Assembly (NCBI RefSeq): GCF_002954445.1
Contig: NZ_MQWA01000001.1
Span: 2,506,248 to 2,570,247 of the forward strand
Direction: 5' to 3'
DNA: 64,000 bases
Source of the DNA: Rubritalea profundi
GTDB lineage: Bacteria > Verrucomicrobiota > Verrucomicrobiia > Verrucomicrobiales > Akkermansiaceae
Part shown: positions 26,439 to 36,332 of the stretch, piece by piece
Layout: each line of letters starts with the position of its first letter
Position numbering within the stretch: the stretch's first letter is position 1
Notes under the pieces: model-generated
What the model was told of the DNA's origin: nothing
Seen by the model: only the letters and a program-made list of their open reading frames with translations
The model's database searches: none
Made by a program: the position numbers and the translations under genes

Positions 26439-27050
26439 TTATGAGTAAGCTTGGAACTCTCTGGTGAAAACTGCAATGTGGCGGTCGACGGATTTGTTTG
26501 GAGCATCGGTGATAATACGGGATCTTGGGTTGCGGATGCTGGTGGTGAGTTTGCCGCCCATCGCGCTGATGGCTTGGACGGCCTGCAGGTGCTCGCGATC
26601 GAAGTAGGAGCTGATTACTAGAATGCCATTATCGCGTAATCTGTGGAGAGCGTTGTCGTAGATCCTATGCCAAGACTCTGCACCATTCCAGTAGTTCTGG
26701 TGGCGGATGAAGGCTACGTCATAGGGGCCATCTAGCTGATGGATGTGCGCTATCTGGCTGGCGTCTTGGGTGTAGAATTGAGCTTTAGCAGCCAGCATCT
26801 TGCCCCAGCGTTGTTTTGCTTCGCCTATTTCACGGTTGCGGATGTCGATACCTGTGATCTCTAGCTGCTGGCAATGTGGCGCGAGTGAATCCGCAAGGAT
26901 GCTAGTCTCGTCAGCCCGGCCGCAAGCCATGTTGAGTAATCTAATTTCTAACTGAGCGCTACGGAAGTGCTCCGCTAGGAGTGGAGCCAGCAAAGACCTG
27001 AGCTGCCGGAGGTCATCTTGCGTGTGTGGGTTAGAAAAGGGTAATGGCAT
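26439..27050 (-). CDS. Class I SAM-dependent methyltransferase
   Basis: 203 residues. The SAM-binding motif is RLLNMACGRADETSIL, followed by the acidic strand ITGIDIRNREIGEAK, QFYTQDASQI, and the motif IV-like region YDVAFIRHQNYWN. The Gly-rich first motif is somewhat unusual (NMACGRA) but typical in spacing. The substrate is unknown; it is monocistronic on the minus strand, convergent with the beta-helix remnant and divergent from the nfeD-like gene. Confidence 0.75.
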   Translation of the reverse strand: MPLPFSNPHTQDDLRQLRSLLAPLLAEHFRSAQLEIRLLNMACGRADETSILADSLAPHCQQLEITGIDIRNREIGEAKQRWGKMLAAKAQFYTQDASQIAHIHQLDGPYDVAFIRHQNYWNGAESWHRIYDNALHRLRDNGILVISSYFDREHLQAVQAISAMGGKLTTSIRNPRSRIITDAPNKSVDRHIAVFTREFQAYS

Positions 27051-27174
27051 TGGCTGTTGTACTCTTAGCGTAGCCGACGTGGATTGACGATGGATAGTTT
27101 CAGAGTTTTGTTTATTTGGGTGAACCGCAGCATAAAATGTTGGGGAGTTGAGCTGGCTGTGCTAGAAATTGGGT

Positions 27175-28617
27175 ATGAAGTGCTGCTTTCAAATTCTTGT
27201 CGCTGTAATATGGGCTCAATTTCTTTTTGCAACTGATGAGGCGCCAGCTGACTCACCGCCGCCGGTTGTGAGTGGTGATAGCTATGCTGGCAAGGTTGTT
27301 GTGTTGAAGGTGGGAGAGAAGTCGCTGATGAATAAGCACTCTTTCAAATACTGGCGCAAAGTGATGCGACGCGCTCAGGACGAGAAGGCGCGTGCGATCA
27401 TTTTCGATATAGACACACCCGGCGGTTATGCGGGGGAGACTGCAGACTTGATCACGCGGGTGATGCCAGACCTGACGATCCCATCGATTGCTTTTGTGAA
27501 CCCTGAGGCTACGAGCGCGGGGTCGATGATTGCCTTTGGTTGTGATAAAATTTACATGCACCCGCGTGGGACGATCGGTTCTACTGGGATTGTTTCTGGT
27601 GGTGGTGGCGAAATTGAACCAGTGATGCGTTCAAAGATCGAATCACTCTTTTCTTCCTATGTGAAGATAGTGGCGAAGGAAAAGGGACGGAATGCGGACG
27701 TGATGAAGGCGATGATGTTTCGCGATCAGGAATATGAATTTGCGGATGGCAAGGTGAAGGTGGTGAAGGGGGAGTTGCTTAATTTGATAGCCGATGAGGC
27801 GGTGTTGATGCACGAGGGTAAGCCGTTGTTAGCTGATGGAATTTGTGAGGATATCGAGGCTGTTCTTGCGGCTGAGGGAATGGAGGGCGTGGAAGTCGTA
27901 AATGCCGAGCCGAAGGGCTTGGAGGCATTTGCTAGCTGGGTCGGGATTGTGTCGCCAATATTGATTAGTATTGGGCTGTTGGCCTTATTTATGGAATTTA
28001 AGACGCCGGGCTTGGGAATCTTTGGTTTAGTGGCTTTAGTGGCGTTTTCTTTGTTCTTTGTCGGAAATAACCTCGACGGCAATTTTTCGGGAACTGGTTT
28101 GTTCGTGTTGTTTATCGCGGGTTTGGTTCTCGTGATCTTGGAGTTTTGGGTGATCCCTGGAACCTTTATTGCTGGTGCTGTTGGGGTGGTGATGATGGGA
28201 GTTTCCTTGGTTTTCGCGATGGTCGACGTTGATATGCTAGATAGTTTCAAGGATAGCAAAAACGGGCTGATAAGCTTTAGCGCGCTAGTGGGCTATCCAA
28301 TTATTTATATGACGGTTGGGCTGAGTGTTGCGTTGTTTGGTAGTATTTTTGTCATGCGTTATCTACCATCTATGCCGATGTATAATGCTCTGTCTGTGAG
28401 TGAAGAATTGGCCGCTGGGACTGGTGAGGAAAATCACAATGCCGAGTTGATTGGCCAGCAGGGGGTCGCGGTCACGGAATTGCGACCATCAGGCCGAGTC
28501 AAGATTGGTGACTCGGAGTATGAAGTGGCTTCTCAGCATGGATTTGTAGAGGCCGGAACACCGGTAAAGGTAGTTTCTGCCGATGGAATGAGGATTTTAG
28601 TGGATCTAGTGGGCTGA
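27175..28617 (+). CDS. NfeD long form, membrane-bound ClpP-class serine protease
   Basis: The ATG at 27175 is preferred to a TTG 6 bases earlier. 480 residues: signal peptide, a ClpP/SDH-like protease domain (about 35-240) with ARAIIFDIDTPGGYA and the nucleophile region NPEATSAGSMIAFGCDKI, then about five membrane helices (260-400), and a C-terminal NfeD OB-fold domain (about 430-480; IGQQGVAVTELRPSGRVKI, GTPVKVVSADG). Long NfeD proteins cleave stomatin-type partners or membrane proteins and act in membrane quality control. No stomatin gene is adjacent here. An ECF sigma gene follows after 19 bases, which may be operon linkage. Confidence 0.9.
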   Translation: MKCCFQILVAVIWAQFLFATDEAPADSPPPVVSGDSYAGKVVVLKVGEKSLMNKHSFKYWRKVMRRAQDEKARAIIFDIDTPGGYAGETADLITRVMPDLTIPSIAFVNPEATSAGSMIAFGCDKIYMHPRGTIGSTGIVSGGGGEIEPVMRSKIESLFSSYVKIVAKEKGRNADVMKAMMFRDQEYEFADGKVKVVKGELLNLIADEAVLMHEGKPLLADGICEDIEAVLAAEGMEGVEVVNAEPKGLEAFASWVGIVSPILISIGLLALFMEFKTPGLGIFGLVALVAFSLFFVGNNLDGNFSGTGLFVLFIAGLVLVILEFWVIPGTFIAGAVGVVMMGVSLVFAMVDVDMLDSFKDSKNGLISFSALVGYPIIYMTVGLSVALFGSIFVMRYLPSMPMYNALSVSEELAAGTGEENHNAELIGQQGVAVTELRPSGRVKIGDSEYEVASQHGFVEAGTPVKVVSADGMRILVDLVG

Positions 28618-28636
28618 TATTTGTTTGCATAGAGGA

Positions 28637-29344
28637 ATGCAGGGAAATAGTTCATTTCAAGCCACCCGTTGGACCTTGGTTCAACGAGTTAAAGAGGCCA
28701 ACGCCGCGGATGCACAAGAGGCTCTCAATGTGCTTTGTAGTATGTACTGGAGGCCTCTCTACGCGTTTGCTCGTGGCTATGGCCGGAGCATGGAAGATGC
28801 TGAGGACGTGGTGCAGGGGTTTCTTGCCAAAGGGATAGAGAAGGCATTATTTTCTGCGGCTGATCAAGAGAAAGGAAAAATGCGTACCTTTTTGCTGACA
28901 GCTTTCAAGCGCTACCTGCGAGACGAGCACGTAAAGAGCGTTGCTCTCAAACGTGGTGACGGAAAAGTGGATACTACTGACATTGCGGCTGAGGAAGAAC
29001 GTTGGGCAGATAGTAAGGCGGTTGACCCTACAGTAGGCTTCGATAAACGCTGGGCGATCATTGTGGTCGAGAGCGCACGCGAGCAACTTGAGAAAAAGTA
29101 TGCGAGCGAAGGAAAATCTGATCTTTATGAGGCTCTGGCTGGCAGCCTGACTGGTGAGCTAGAAGAAGATTACCAAAGTATTGCTGATCGCTTGGAGGTG
29201 TCACTCTCGGCAGTCAAAGTGGGAGTGCACCGTTTGCGTAAACGCTTTGGAGAAATGCTCCGAGCTGAGATTGTGGAGACGATTGGTGAGGGCGAGGATG
29301 CTGATCAAGAGTTACGTTACCTGATTGGTATTTTAAGCGACTAA
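28637..29344 (+). CDS. ECF-type RNA polymerase sigma factor (PVC kinase-linked class)
   Basis: The ATG at 28637 is chosen; a TTG at 28625 is possible. 235 residues with region 2 around YWRPLYAFARGYGRSMEDAEDVVQGF and region 4 around DYQSIADRLEVSLSAVKVGVHRLRKRF. The opening FQATRWTLVQRV is characteristic of sigma factors of Planctomycetes and Verrucomicrobia that sit beside Ser/Thr kinase genes. The linker between regions 2 and 4 is longer than in most ECF factors. No anti-sigma gene is present; the kinase gene 19 bases downstream probably controls it by phosphorylation. Confidence 0.9.
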   Translation: MQGNSSFQATRWTLVQRVKEANAADAQEALNVLCSMYWRPLYAFARGYGRSMEDAEDVVQGFLAKGIEKALFSAADQEKGKMRTFLLTAFKRYLRDEHVKSVALKRGDGKVDTTDIAAEEERWADSKAVDPTVGFDKRWAIIVVESAREQLEKKYASEGKSDLYEALAGSLTGELEEDYQSIADRLEVSLSAVKVGVHRLRKRFGEMLRAEIVETIGEGEDADQELRYLIGILSD

Positions 29345-29363
29345 GCGGAGAGCTTTTTTTGTG

Positions 29364-30935
29364 ATGGGAGACAGTTTATTAGATAAGTTAGATGCGCAGA
29401 AGATGCTGGCGTGGGCATTGACTGAGAAGCTCGATGGAGTAGGGACGTCGGCTGACCCAGATCTTCCAGGTTTCGACATCCTGGGTGTCCTCGGGCGCGG
29501 AGGGATGGGAACCGTCTATAAGGCGATGCATCACGGCTTAGATCGAATGGTGGCGCTGAAGGTCTTTACCGCCCGAGGTGGCGAGCAAGATTTATTTATT
29601 GAGAGGTTGAAGCGCGAGGGGCGCTTGATGGCTCAACTGGAGCATCCAAATGTCCTAGGGATTTATGATGGAGATGTACTGAGTGATGGTACTCCCTATC
29701 TAGTGTTAGAGTATGTCAATGGCGAGGATCTGCAGGAGCGCATTTACGAATGCAAGCGGCTGAAGTTGAAGGAATCCATCCGGATAGTAGTCAAGGTCTG
29801 CAATGGCTTGTCCGCGGTGCACTCGCTTGGGGTGATTCACCGCGACATCAAGCCTGCCAATGTCTTGCTTGGAAAAAATGGTTCAGTGAAGGTGACGGAC
29901 TTCGGAGTGTCGAAGGAAACGACGACTGATAATAATACAGCATTGACGATGACCGGGACTGCGATTGGAACTGTCGACTACATGTCTCCTGAGCAATCCA
30001 ATGGTGGAGTCGTGGATGAACGGGCGGATATATATAGTGTAGGAGTGCTGCTCTACGAAATGATCGCTGGAGTAACGCCGAGAGGTGCATTCGAGCCGCT
30101 CGGGAAGTTTGGAGCACCGAAAGAGCTGGAGAAGCTGGTGATGCGTTGTCTCCAGCGTGACCCTGACAAGCGGCCGGCCTCGGCAGCTAGCGTGGCCCAG
30201 CAGTTAAAGAAAATCTATAAACAACTCCGTGGCCGCAAGGTGCGCAATGCTAGTTCTGGAATTTATTCAGGGCTGGCTGGTGTGGCGTGCTTGGGGGTTT
30301 TGGCGATGTTTATCGCGAGGGGAATGCGGGAGCTGGAGACTTCCTCAGCGGATGAGTTGGCTGCTTCAGAGCTGACTGCCACGTCCGAGCTTCCTGTTGT
30401 CACAGACCGTAAAGTTAGAGGGTGGGTAGATCTGTGCGATGGGCTCGATGTTGTCACAGCCACTCGGAATGGTCAGTGGTGGAATGCCGACGGGACACTT
30501 ATTTCCAACGATAAGCCAGCTACTTTAATTCAACTCAATCAGCGGCCGACAGGTGCCTATACTATTGAGTATGCTTTTACTCGAGTGTCAGGTGACGGAG
30601 ACGTTGTAATGATCGTGCCGAGTTCTATCGGCTTGCTCACAGTCAGCCTCGGAACTAATTCGATGCAGATTCCAGAGTTAGGAAAGCATACCCGTGGGCT
30701 GGCTGAGCAAAAAATTCACAATCTCCAGTTGGGAGTTGTCTACCATGTCGTGATTGATGTCACGGATTCGGAGATTGTGGCGCGAGTTGATGACCAGACC
30801 TTGGAGGCTTGGAGTCTCGATGCTCAGGAGAAAAATATACAAGGAAAGTGGAGTCGGGCGGAGGCTGGGAAGCTGGCTCTCGGAGTGGATGGTTCGCAAG
30901 TCCTTTTCAGTCAGTTGCTTATGCAGCTCAAATAA
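29364..30935 (+). CDS. Transmembrane Ser/Thr protein kinase with extracytoplasmic DUF1080-like domain
   Basis: 523 residues from ATG 29364. The kinase domain (about 35-295) has all catalytic motifs: GRGGMGTVYKA, VALKVF (Lys), HRDIKPANVLL, DFGVSK and YMSPEQ. One membrane helix follows (SGLAGVACLGVLAMFIA, about 300-318). The C-terminal ~180 residues form a beta-rich domain beginning RGWVDLCDGLD, like a 3-keto-disaccharide hydrolase/LamG sandwich, facing the periplasm as a likely sensor of a carbohydrate or envelope signal. It is paired with the ECF sigma gene, its probable target. Confidence 0.9.
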   Translation: MGDSLLDKLDAQKMLAWALTEKLDGVGTSADPDLPGFDILGVLGRGGMGTVYKAMHHGLDRMVALKVFTARGGEQDLFIERLKREGRLMAQLEHPNVLGIYDGDVLSDGTPYLVLEYVNGEDLQERIYECKRLKLKESIRIVVKVCNGLSAVHSLGVIHRDIKPANVLLGKNGSVKVTDFGVSKETTTDNNTALTMTGTAIGTVDYMSPEQSNGGVVDERADIYSVGVLLYEMIAGVTPRGAFEPLGKFGAPKELEKLVMRCLQRDPDKRPASAASVAQQLKKIYKQLRGRKVRNASSGIYSGLAGVACLGVLAMFIARGMRELETSSADELAASELTATSELPVVTDRKVRGWVDLCDGLDVVTATRNGQWWNADGTLISNDKPATLIQLNQRPTGAYTIEYAFTRVSGDGDVVMIVPSSIGLLTVSLGTNSMQIPELGKHTRGLAEQKIHNLQLGVVYHVVIDVTDSEIVARVDDQTLEAWSLDAQEKNIQGKWSRAEAGKLALGVDGSQVLFSQLLMQLK

Positions 30936-31122
30936 ACAGCTATTTTGTATAAATTCATGGATATTTTGGTAGCCATGACCCTGTAGTTACTATGGGTGGC
31001 ACAGAGGTGCTTAAGATTTATTAATTACCTTGGACGTGTGCTGATTCAGCTTGGTGAAATTCAGCGGGTTGTGGGAATTTGTAGACGGCTTGAGGTTAGC
31101 TGAAAATCTCCCAAAATAGGGC

Positions 31123-31150
31123 TTGCCAGATCGCATTTGCTGAATAGAGT
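31123..31150 (+). promoter_or_regulatory. Candidate promoter of the str/S10 operon
   Basis: TTGCCA (31123-31128) and TAGAGT (31145-31150) are separated by 16 bases and lie about 70 bases before rpsL. Five of six and four of six bases match the sigma-70 boxes. The rest of the 287-base gap 30936-31222 shows no gene; I see no clear ribosomal-protein leader fold. Confidence 0.4.
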
Positions 31151-31222
31151 CGCCGCCCCACAAAGTGTCTTGAAATATGTATTTCGAGCCATTTTCATCG
31201 AGAAATTAACAAATAGTAAACA

Positions 31223-31597
31223 ATGCCGACTATTAATCAGCTCGTCCGCTACGGACGTAAAAAACCAGTAGAGCAGTCTAAGTCACGTGCTCTCAACTCC
31301 TGCCCACAGCGTCGTGGTGTCTGCCTTCAGGTAATGACACGCACGCCAAAGAAGCCTAACTCAGCTCTCCGTAAGGTAGCCAAAGTACGTCTTACCAATG
31401 GTAAGGAAGTAATGGCTTACATCGGTGGTGAAGGTCACAACCTTCAGGAGCACTCAATCGTCCTCGTTCGCGGTGGCCGAGTGAAGGATCTTCCAGGTGT
31501 ACGTTACCACATCGTTCGCGGTGCTCTTGATACCCTTGGTGTCGCAAATCGTAAGCAGTCCCGTTCTAAGTACGGTGCTAAGCGTCCTAAGAAGTAA
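31223..31597 (+). CDS. rpsL: 30S ribosomal protein S12
   Basis: 124 residues, normal length. Decoding-site loops are intact: [15 protein letters not shown] and [17 protein letters not shown], including the Lys and Pro positions where streptomycin resistance mutations arise in other bacteria; the sequence is wild-type there. It is the first gene of the ribosomal operon. The leader before ATG (AAATAGTAAACA) lacks a Shine-Dalgarno motif. Confidence 0.98.
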   Translation: MPTINQLVRYGRKKPVEQSKSRALNSCPQRRGVCLQVMTRTPKKPNSALRKVAKVRLTNGKEVMAYIGGEGHNLQEHSIVLVRGGRVKDLPGVRYHIVRGALDTLGVANRKQSRSKYGAKRPKK

Positions 31598-31642
31598 TCC
31601 ACTTCAATCTAATCAATTTAAATAACTAACTGAAATTTCATT

Positions 31643-32116
31643 ATGGCACGCCGTAGAAAAGTTCACGCAAAAAAAGATCGTCGCGACGCACGTTACGACA
31701 GCCAACTCGTTGGCACACTCATAGCTAAGGTAATGAGAGACGGTAAACGCTCAATCGCTGAGCGTATCGTATACAACGCAATCGAAACTGCAAACGACGG
31801 TGTCGATACTGTTGACCCTCTTGAGGTCATCACTCGCGCTATCGAAAATGCTAAGCCGCGCGTTGAGGTTAAGTCACGCCGCGTTGGTGGTGCTACTTAT
31901 CAGGTTCCTCTCGAAGTTGCTCCTGATCGTTCCGAGTCCCTCGCAATGCGCTGGCTCGTAACATTCGCCCGCAACAAAAAGGGTGTACCAATGCACAGAG
32001 CTCTCGGTAACGAGATAAAAGACGCAGCCAACAATACTGGTACTGCAGTGCGCAAGCGCGACGACATGCACAAGATGGCTCAGGCTAACCGTGCATTCGC
32101 TCACTTCCGCTTCTAA
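31643..32116 (+). CDS. rpsG: 30S ribosomal protein S7
   Basis: 157 residues. It nucleates assembly of the 16S rRNA 3' major domain and contributes to the E site. Recognisable stretches include MARRRKVHAKK at the N-terminus, ENAKPRVEVKSRRVGGATYQVP and the C-terminal DDMHKMAQANRAFAHFRF. It is 45 bases after rpsL and 39 bases before fusA, the classical str order. No Shine-Dalgarno sequence is seen before the ATG. Confidence 0.98.
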   Translation: MARRRKVHAKKDRRDARYDSQLVGTLIAKVMRDGKRSIAERIVYNAIETANDGVDTVDPLEVITRAIENAKPRVEVKSRRVGGATYQVPLEVAPDRSESLAMRWLVTFARNKKGVPMHRALGNEIKDAANNTGTAVRKRDDMHKMAQANRAFAHFRF

Positions 32117-32155
32117 TTGAAGCAAACATTGTAGAAGTAACACAATTCGCTCCGA

Positions 32156-34299
32156 ATGTCCTCTGACCTCAATTCTTTAGACCGTCCATACCCGTTGCTG
32201 CAAACGCGCAACATCGGGATTGCGGCGCATATTGATGCGGGCAAGACGACGCTCACCGAGCGAATTCTCTTCTACACAGGCATGATTCACAAAATCGGTG
32301 AGGTGCACGATGGTGCTGCCACAACCGACCACATGGAGCAAGAGCGTGAACGTGGGATTACAATCACCTCAGCAGCGGTGACTTGTGAGTGGGTGCAAAA
32401 ACCCAACGATGGTATTACCAAGCTTTTTCAAGGTGAAAAGCAGCGTGTCAATATCATCGATACTCCAGGTCATGTCGACTTTACCGCTGAGGTGGAGCGC
32501 TCTCTTCGTGTACTCGATGGCGCGGTCGTCGTATTTTGCGGTGTCGCAGGCGTTCAGCCACAGACTGAGACAGTCTGGCGACAAGCCAATAAGTATGACG
32601 TACCTCGTATCGTATTTGTGAACAAAATGGACCGCACTGGTGCAGACTTCGACAACGTGCTCAATGAAGTACGTGAGAAGCTTGGCGCTACGGCCGCGGC
32701 CGTCCTAATCCCTATCGGCTCCGAAGAAAGTCTTCGTGGCCAAATTGATGTGGTTAACCAAAAAGCAGTCATTTATTCGGATGATGACAAGATTGGTTCC
32801 ACATTCACTATTGAAGAACTCGATAGTGAGTTGCAACTCACCGCTGAAACGGCACGTGAAGAACTTGTCGAGGTGGTAGCTGATCTCGATGATGTTCTTG
32901 GTGAGAAGTTCCTCATGGAAGAGGAAATTACAAATGCAGAGCTCAAGTCTGCTATTCGCCGTCTGACGATAGCGAATAAATTTATTCCAGTTTCTGGTGG
33001 ATCAGCCTTTAAGAATAAAGGTGTTCAGTTTCTGGTGGATGCAGTGATCGACTACTTACCGAGTCCAGTCGATATTGTTCCAGCCAAAGGTCAAAAAGTT
33101 GATGATGAGGATGCTGTCGTTTTAGCACCCGCTGACGACAATGCGCCATTCTGCTCCCTAGCGTTCAAGCTGTGGGCAGACAAGTTTGTAGGCAAGCTTG
33201 TCTTTTTCCGTGTTTACTCAGGAACCGTTTCCAAAGGTGATATGGTTTTTAACCCGCGCACTGGTAAACAGGAGCGCGTTTCGCGTCTCATCCAGATGCA
33301 GGCAGATAAGCATATTGAGATAGAAACCTGCTACTCAGGTGATATCGCAGCTTTCGTCGGTATTAAGAATGTGACGACGGGTGACACGCTCTGCGCTAAG
33401 AAGTTCGATATCCTACTCGAGCCGCCCACATTTCCTGAGCCGGTTATTGCAATGGCTGTTGAGCCACGCACTAAAGCGGATCAAGACAAAATGGGGCTCG
33501 GCCTCGCGCGCCTTCAGGAAGAAGATCCTACATTCGTAGTGAAAACTGACGAAGACACTGGCCAATGCATCATCGCTGGCATGGGTGAACTTCATCTCGA
33601 AGTGATCGTCGATCGCCTCAAGCGCGAATTTAAAGTGGATGCCAGAACGGGTACCCCGCAAATCGCTTACCGCGAAACAATTTCAAAAAAATCCCCAGGA
33701 TTAGGATTGCTGAAGAAGCAAACTGGAGGAACCGGACAATATGCTAAAGTAAACTTAGTAGTCAGGCCGGCAGAAAGAGGAACAGGCCTCACCATTGATA
33801 ATAAGGTCACTGGTGGTGTTATTCCCAAAGAATTTATCAAAGCCGTCTACAATGGAATCGAAGATTCCATGATCAATGGAATCATCGCAGGATATCCTGT
33901 GGTTGACTTACACGTGATTATAGTAGATGGAGACGCCCACGACGTTGATTCCAACGAAAACGCATTTCACATGGCGAGTATATTCGCATGAGAGACGCAT
34001 TGGAAAAGGGGAGTTCGCTCCTTTTGGAACCCGTAATGGATGTTGAGGTAACTACACCAGATGAATATCAAGGCGATATTCTAGGTGATCTCAACCGTCG
34101 CCGCGGTCAAATCTCCGGCATGGAAAGCAAAGGTGCAGCCTGTACGCTCAAGGCTACAGTGCCCCTCGCTGAAATGTTCGGATATATGACAGCACTTAGA
34201 ACAATCTCATCTGGCCGTGCTTCATTTACTATGGAGCCGGCTAGTTTTGAACCAGTCCCACAGGCAATCGTCGATCAAAAGTTCGGCGAAAGCGTGTGA
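32156..34299 (+). CDS. fusA: Elongation factor G, split by one-base shift with ATGA overlap
   Basis: The first frame (32156-33991, 611 residues) holds the GTPase domain ([15 protein letters not shown], switch [14 protein letters not shown]) and domains II-IV; it ends MASIFA and TGA. The second frame starts at 33988 with ATG overlapping that TGA (ATGA) and supplies domain [22 protein letters not shown] to 34299. Joined by one added base, the protein is 714 residues with perfect alignment across the junction. It could be an assembly indel, a coupled split protein, or -1 frameshifting, though no slippery heptamer is seen. EF-G drives translocation in protein synthesis. No tuf follows. Confidence 0.9.
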
Positions 34300-34341
34300 A
34301 AACAACAAATACAAATAAGGTAAAAACAACACATCTTCATT

Positions 34342-34650
34342 ATGTCTAATCAGAAGATCAGAATCCGTCTCCGTGCCTATGACCATCGCGCAATCGATCG
34401 TTCAGCACAGGAGATCGTAGAAACTGCCAAGCGCACAGGCGCAAAAGTAGCGGGCCCGATTCCTCTGCCGACTCACGTTGAAAAATTCAGCGTAAACGCT
34501 TCTGTTAACCAGAACAAAAAGTCAGCCGATCAATTCGAAATCCGTACACACAAGCGCTTGCTTGATATCATAGATCCAACAGCACGCACAGTTGATGAGC
34601 TCAAAAAGCTCAATCTTCCCGCTGGTGTTGACATCACAATCCGTATCTGA
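34342..34650 (+). CDS. rpsJ: 30S ribosomal protein S10
   Basis: 102 residues, full length. Typical stretches are [29 protein letters not shown] and [19 protein letters not shown]10 binds the 30S head and also acts in NusB-linked antitermination. It follows fusA after 42 bases, joining the str and S10 gene sets into one operon. Confidence 0.98.
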   Translation: MSNQKIRIRLRAYDHRAIDRSAQEIVETAKRTGAKVAGPIPLPTHVEKFSVNASVNQNKKSADQFEIRTHKRLLDIIDPTARTVDELKKLNLPAGVDITIRI

Positions 34651-34678
34651 GCCCTAAACTCGTAGAAATAAAATTACT

Positions 34679-35326
34679 ATGTCACTCGGACTATTAGGTA
34701 AAAAAGTAGGCATGACCCGTGTATTCGATAAGGATGCAGGTATCATGATCCCAGTCACAGTTGTTGACGTTAAAGGCAATGAATTCCTCCAGGTGAAGAC
34801 ATCTGAAACTGACGGTTACTCCGCAGTTCAGGTTGGATTCGACGACCAAAAGGAAAGTCGCCTCAACGCACCAACTAAAGGTCACTTCAAAAAGCACAAC
34901 GGAACAGCTAAAAAGTTGGTTCAGGAATTCCGCTTCGAAGACGACTCAGCACTTCCAAACACAGAAGAAGCTCACCCAGGTGCAGCTCTTTTCGAAGTTG
35001 GCCAAGTAGTTGACCTTATCGGTACCACGAAAGCCAAAGGCTTCCAAGGTGTTGTTAAGCGTTATAACTTCGCAGGTCAGCCAGATTCACACGGTCACAT
35101 GATGCACCGCCGCCCAGGTGGTATTGGCGCTGGCACATGGCCAGGTCGCGTATGGAAGAACAAGAAGATGCCAGGTCGTCACGGTCAGTACCGTCGCACT
35201 GTTCAGAATCTTAAAATCGTTCAGGTTCGTGAAGAAGACGGTGTAGTCCTTATCTCTGGTGCAGTACCAGGTCACAAAGGTTCTTACGTTGTCGTCCGTC
35301 CAGGTGTTAAAGCGAACAAGAAGTAA
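34679..35326 (+). CDS. rplC: 50S ribosomal protein L3
   Basis: 215 residues; a primary 23S rRNA binding protein whose central loop reaches the peptidyl transferase centre. The conserved loop region is seen as FQGVVKRYNFAGQPDSHGHMMHRRPGGIG followed by GRVWKNKKMPGRHG. The N-terminus LLGKKVGMTRVF is canonical. It is followed after 27 bases by rplD. Confidence 0.98.
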   Translation: MSLGLLGKKVGMTRVFDKDAGIMIPVTVVDVKGNEFLQVKTSETDGYSAVQVGFDDQKESRLNAPTKGHFKKHNGTAKKLVQEFRFEDDSALPNTEEAHPGAALFEVGQVVDLIGTTKAKGFQGVVKRYNFAGQPDSHGHMMHRRPGGIGAGTWPGRVWKNKKMPGRHGQYRRTVQNLKIVQVREEDGVVLISGAVPGHKGSYVVVRPGVKANKK

Positions 35327-35353
35327 TCTTAAAATTTAGAAAGAATAACTGAA

Positions 35354-35962
35354 ATGTCAGCTAAAACACTCACAGCAGCAGATGCAGCATCTGCTAACAT
35401 TACTCTCGTTGAGGGACGTAAAGGTACTCAAGCAGTACACGACCTCATCATCGCATATCGCGCAAACCGCCGTTCTGGCACTGCTAACACTAAGACCCGT
35501 GCCGAAGTAAAGTGCACTGGTAAGAAGATGTACAAGCAGAAAGGAACTGGTAACGCACGTCACGGTGATCGTGGTGCTCCTATCTTCGTTGGTGGTGGTG
35601 TCGCGTTCGGTCCTAAGCCGCGTTCATACGCTAAGAAAGTTACTAAAAGCGTTCGTAAGCTCGCTCTTCGTCGCGTTCTCACATCTAAGATTGCAGCTGG
35701 TGAGGTTCTCACTGTGCCAGCATTCGAAGTTGCTGATGCCAAGACTAAGTCCTTCATCGCAGCTGTTGCTTCAATCACAGACGCAAAGAAGGTTCTCATT
35801 ATAGCTCCTAGCTTTACTGAGCAGACTTACCTTGCCGCCCGTAACATCAAGATCGTTCAGCTCATCACTTCTGCGGAAGCGAACATCGAGCAGATCCTTC
35901 ACGCGAACGCAGTGGTAATCACTGAGGACGCAATTGAAGCAATCGCCAAGCGTACTGCTTAA
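35354..35962 (+). CDS. rplD: 50S ribosomal protein L4
   Basis: 202 residues. The extended loop that lines the nascent-chain tunnel is visible: TGKKMYKQKGTGNARHGDRGAPIFVGGGVAFGPKPRSY. In Gammaproteobacteria L4 also represses its own operon through the leader; no such leader is evident here. It lies between rplC and rplW in standard order. Confidence 0.98.
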   Translation: MSAKTLTAADAASANITLVEGRKGTQAVHDLIIAYRANRRSGTANTKTRAEVKCTGKKMYKQKGTGNARHGDRGAPIFVGGGVAFGPKPRSYAKKVTKSVRKLALRRVLTSKIAAGEVLTVPAFEVADAKTKSFIAAVASITDAKKVLIIAPSFTEQTYLAARNIKIVQLITSAEANIEQILHANAVVITEDAIEAIAKRTA

Positions 35963-35984
35963 ACCACTAATCGAAAAGAAAACG

Positions 35985-36269
35985 ATGAAAGATATCTACA
36001 ATGTAATCGACACTGTTCTTCTCAGCGAAAAAGCAACACTCCTTGCGGAGCAGAACAACGAATACGTGTTCAAAGTTGATCGCCGTGCGAACAAACTCGA
36101 AATCAAACGTGCAGTAGAGCAACTCTTCGGTAAGAAGGTTGAAGCTGTACGCACCTGCAACTATGCAGGTAAGTTGAAACGCCAACGCCGTAGCGATGCA
36201 GGACGCACCGCTAACTGGAAGAAAGCTATCGTACGCCTCAAAGAAGGTGACACACTTGATCTCATCTAA
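35985..36269 (+). CDS. rplW: 50S ribosomal protein L23
   Basis: The ATG at 35985 gives the canonical 94-residue protein starting MKDIYNVIDTVLLSEKAT; a longer reading would overlap rplD and has no support. L23 sits at the tunnel exit and docks trigger factor and SRP. The loop with GKKVEAVRTCNYAGK and the basic C-terminal part are typical. Confidence 0.97.
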   Translation: MKDIYNVIDTVLLSEKATLLAEQNNEYVFKVDRRANKLEIKRAVEQLFGKKVEAVRTCNYAGKLKRQRRSDAGRTANWKKAIVRLKEGDTLDLI

Positions 36270-36332
36270 GCACCGAGATCGAACAATTATTAACGCTGAA
36301 AAACGAAATTCATTCGAAACTAATAGCGCATT

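Noticed and set aside
33988-34299. Independent 103-residue gene after fusA
   Set aside because: It is EF-G domain V; described as part of fusA with the split reported separately.
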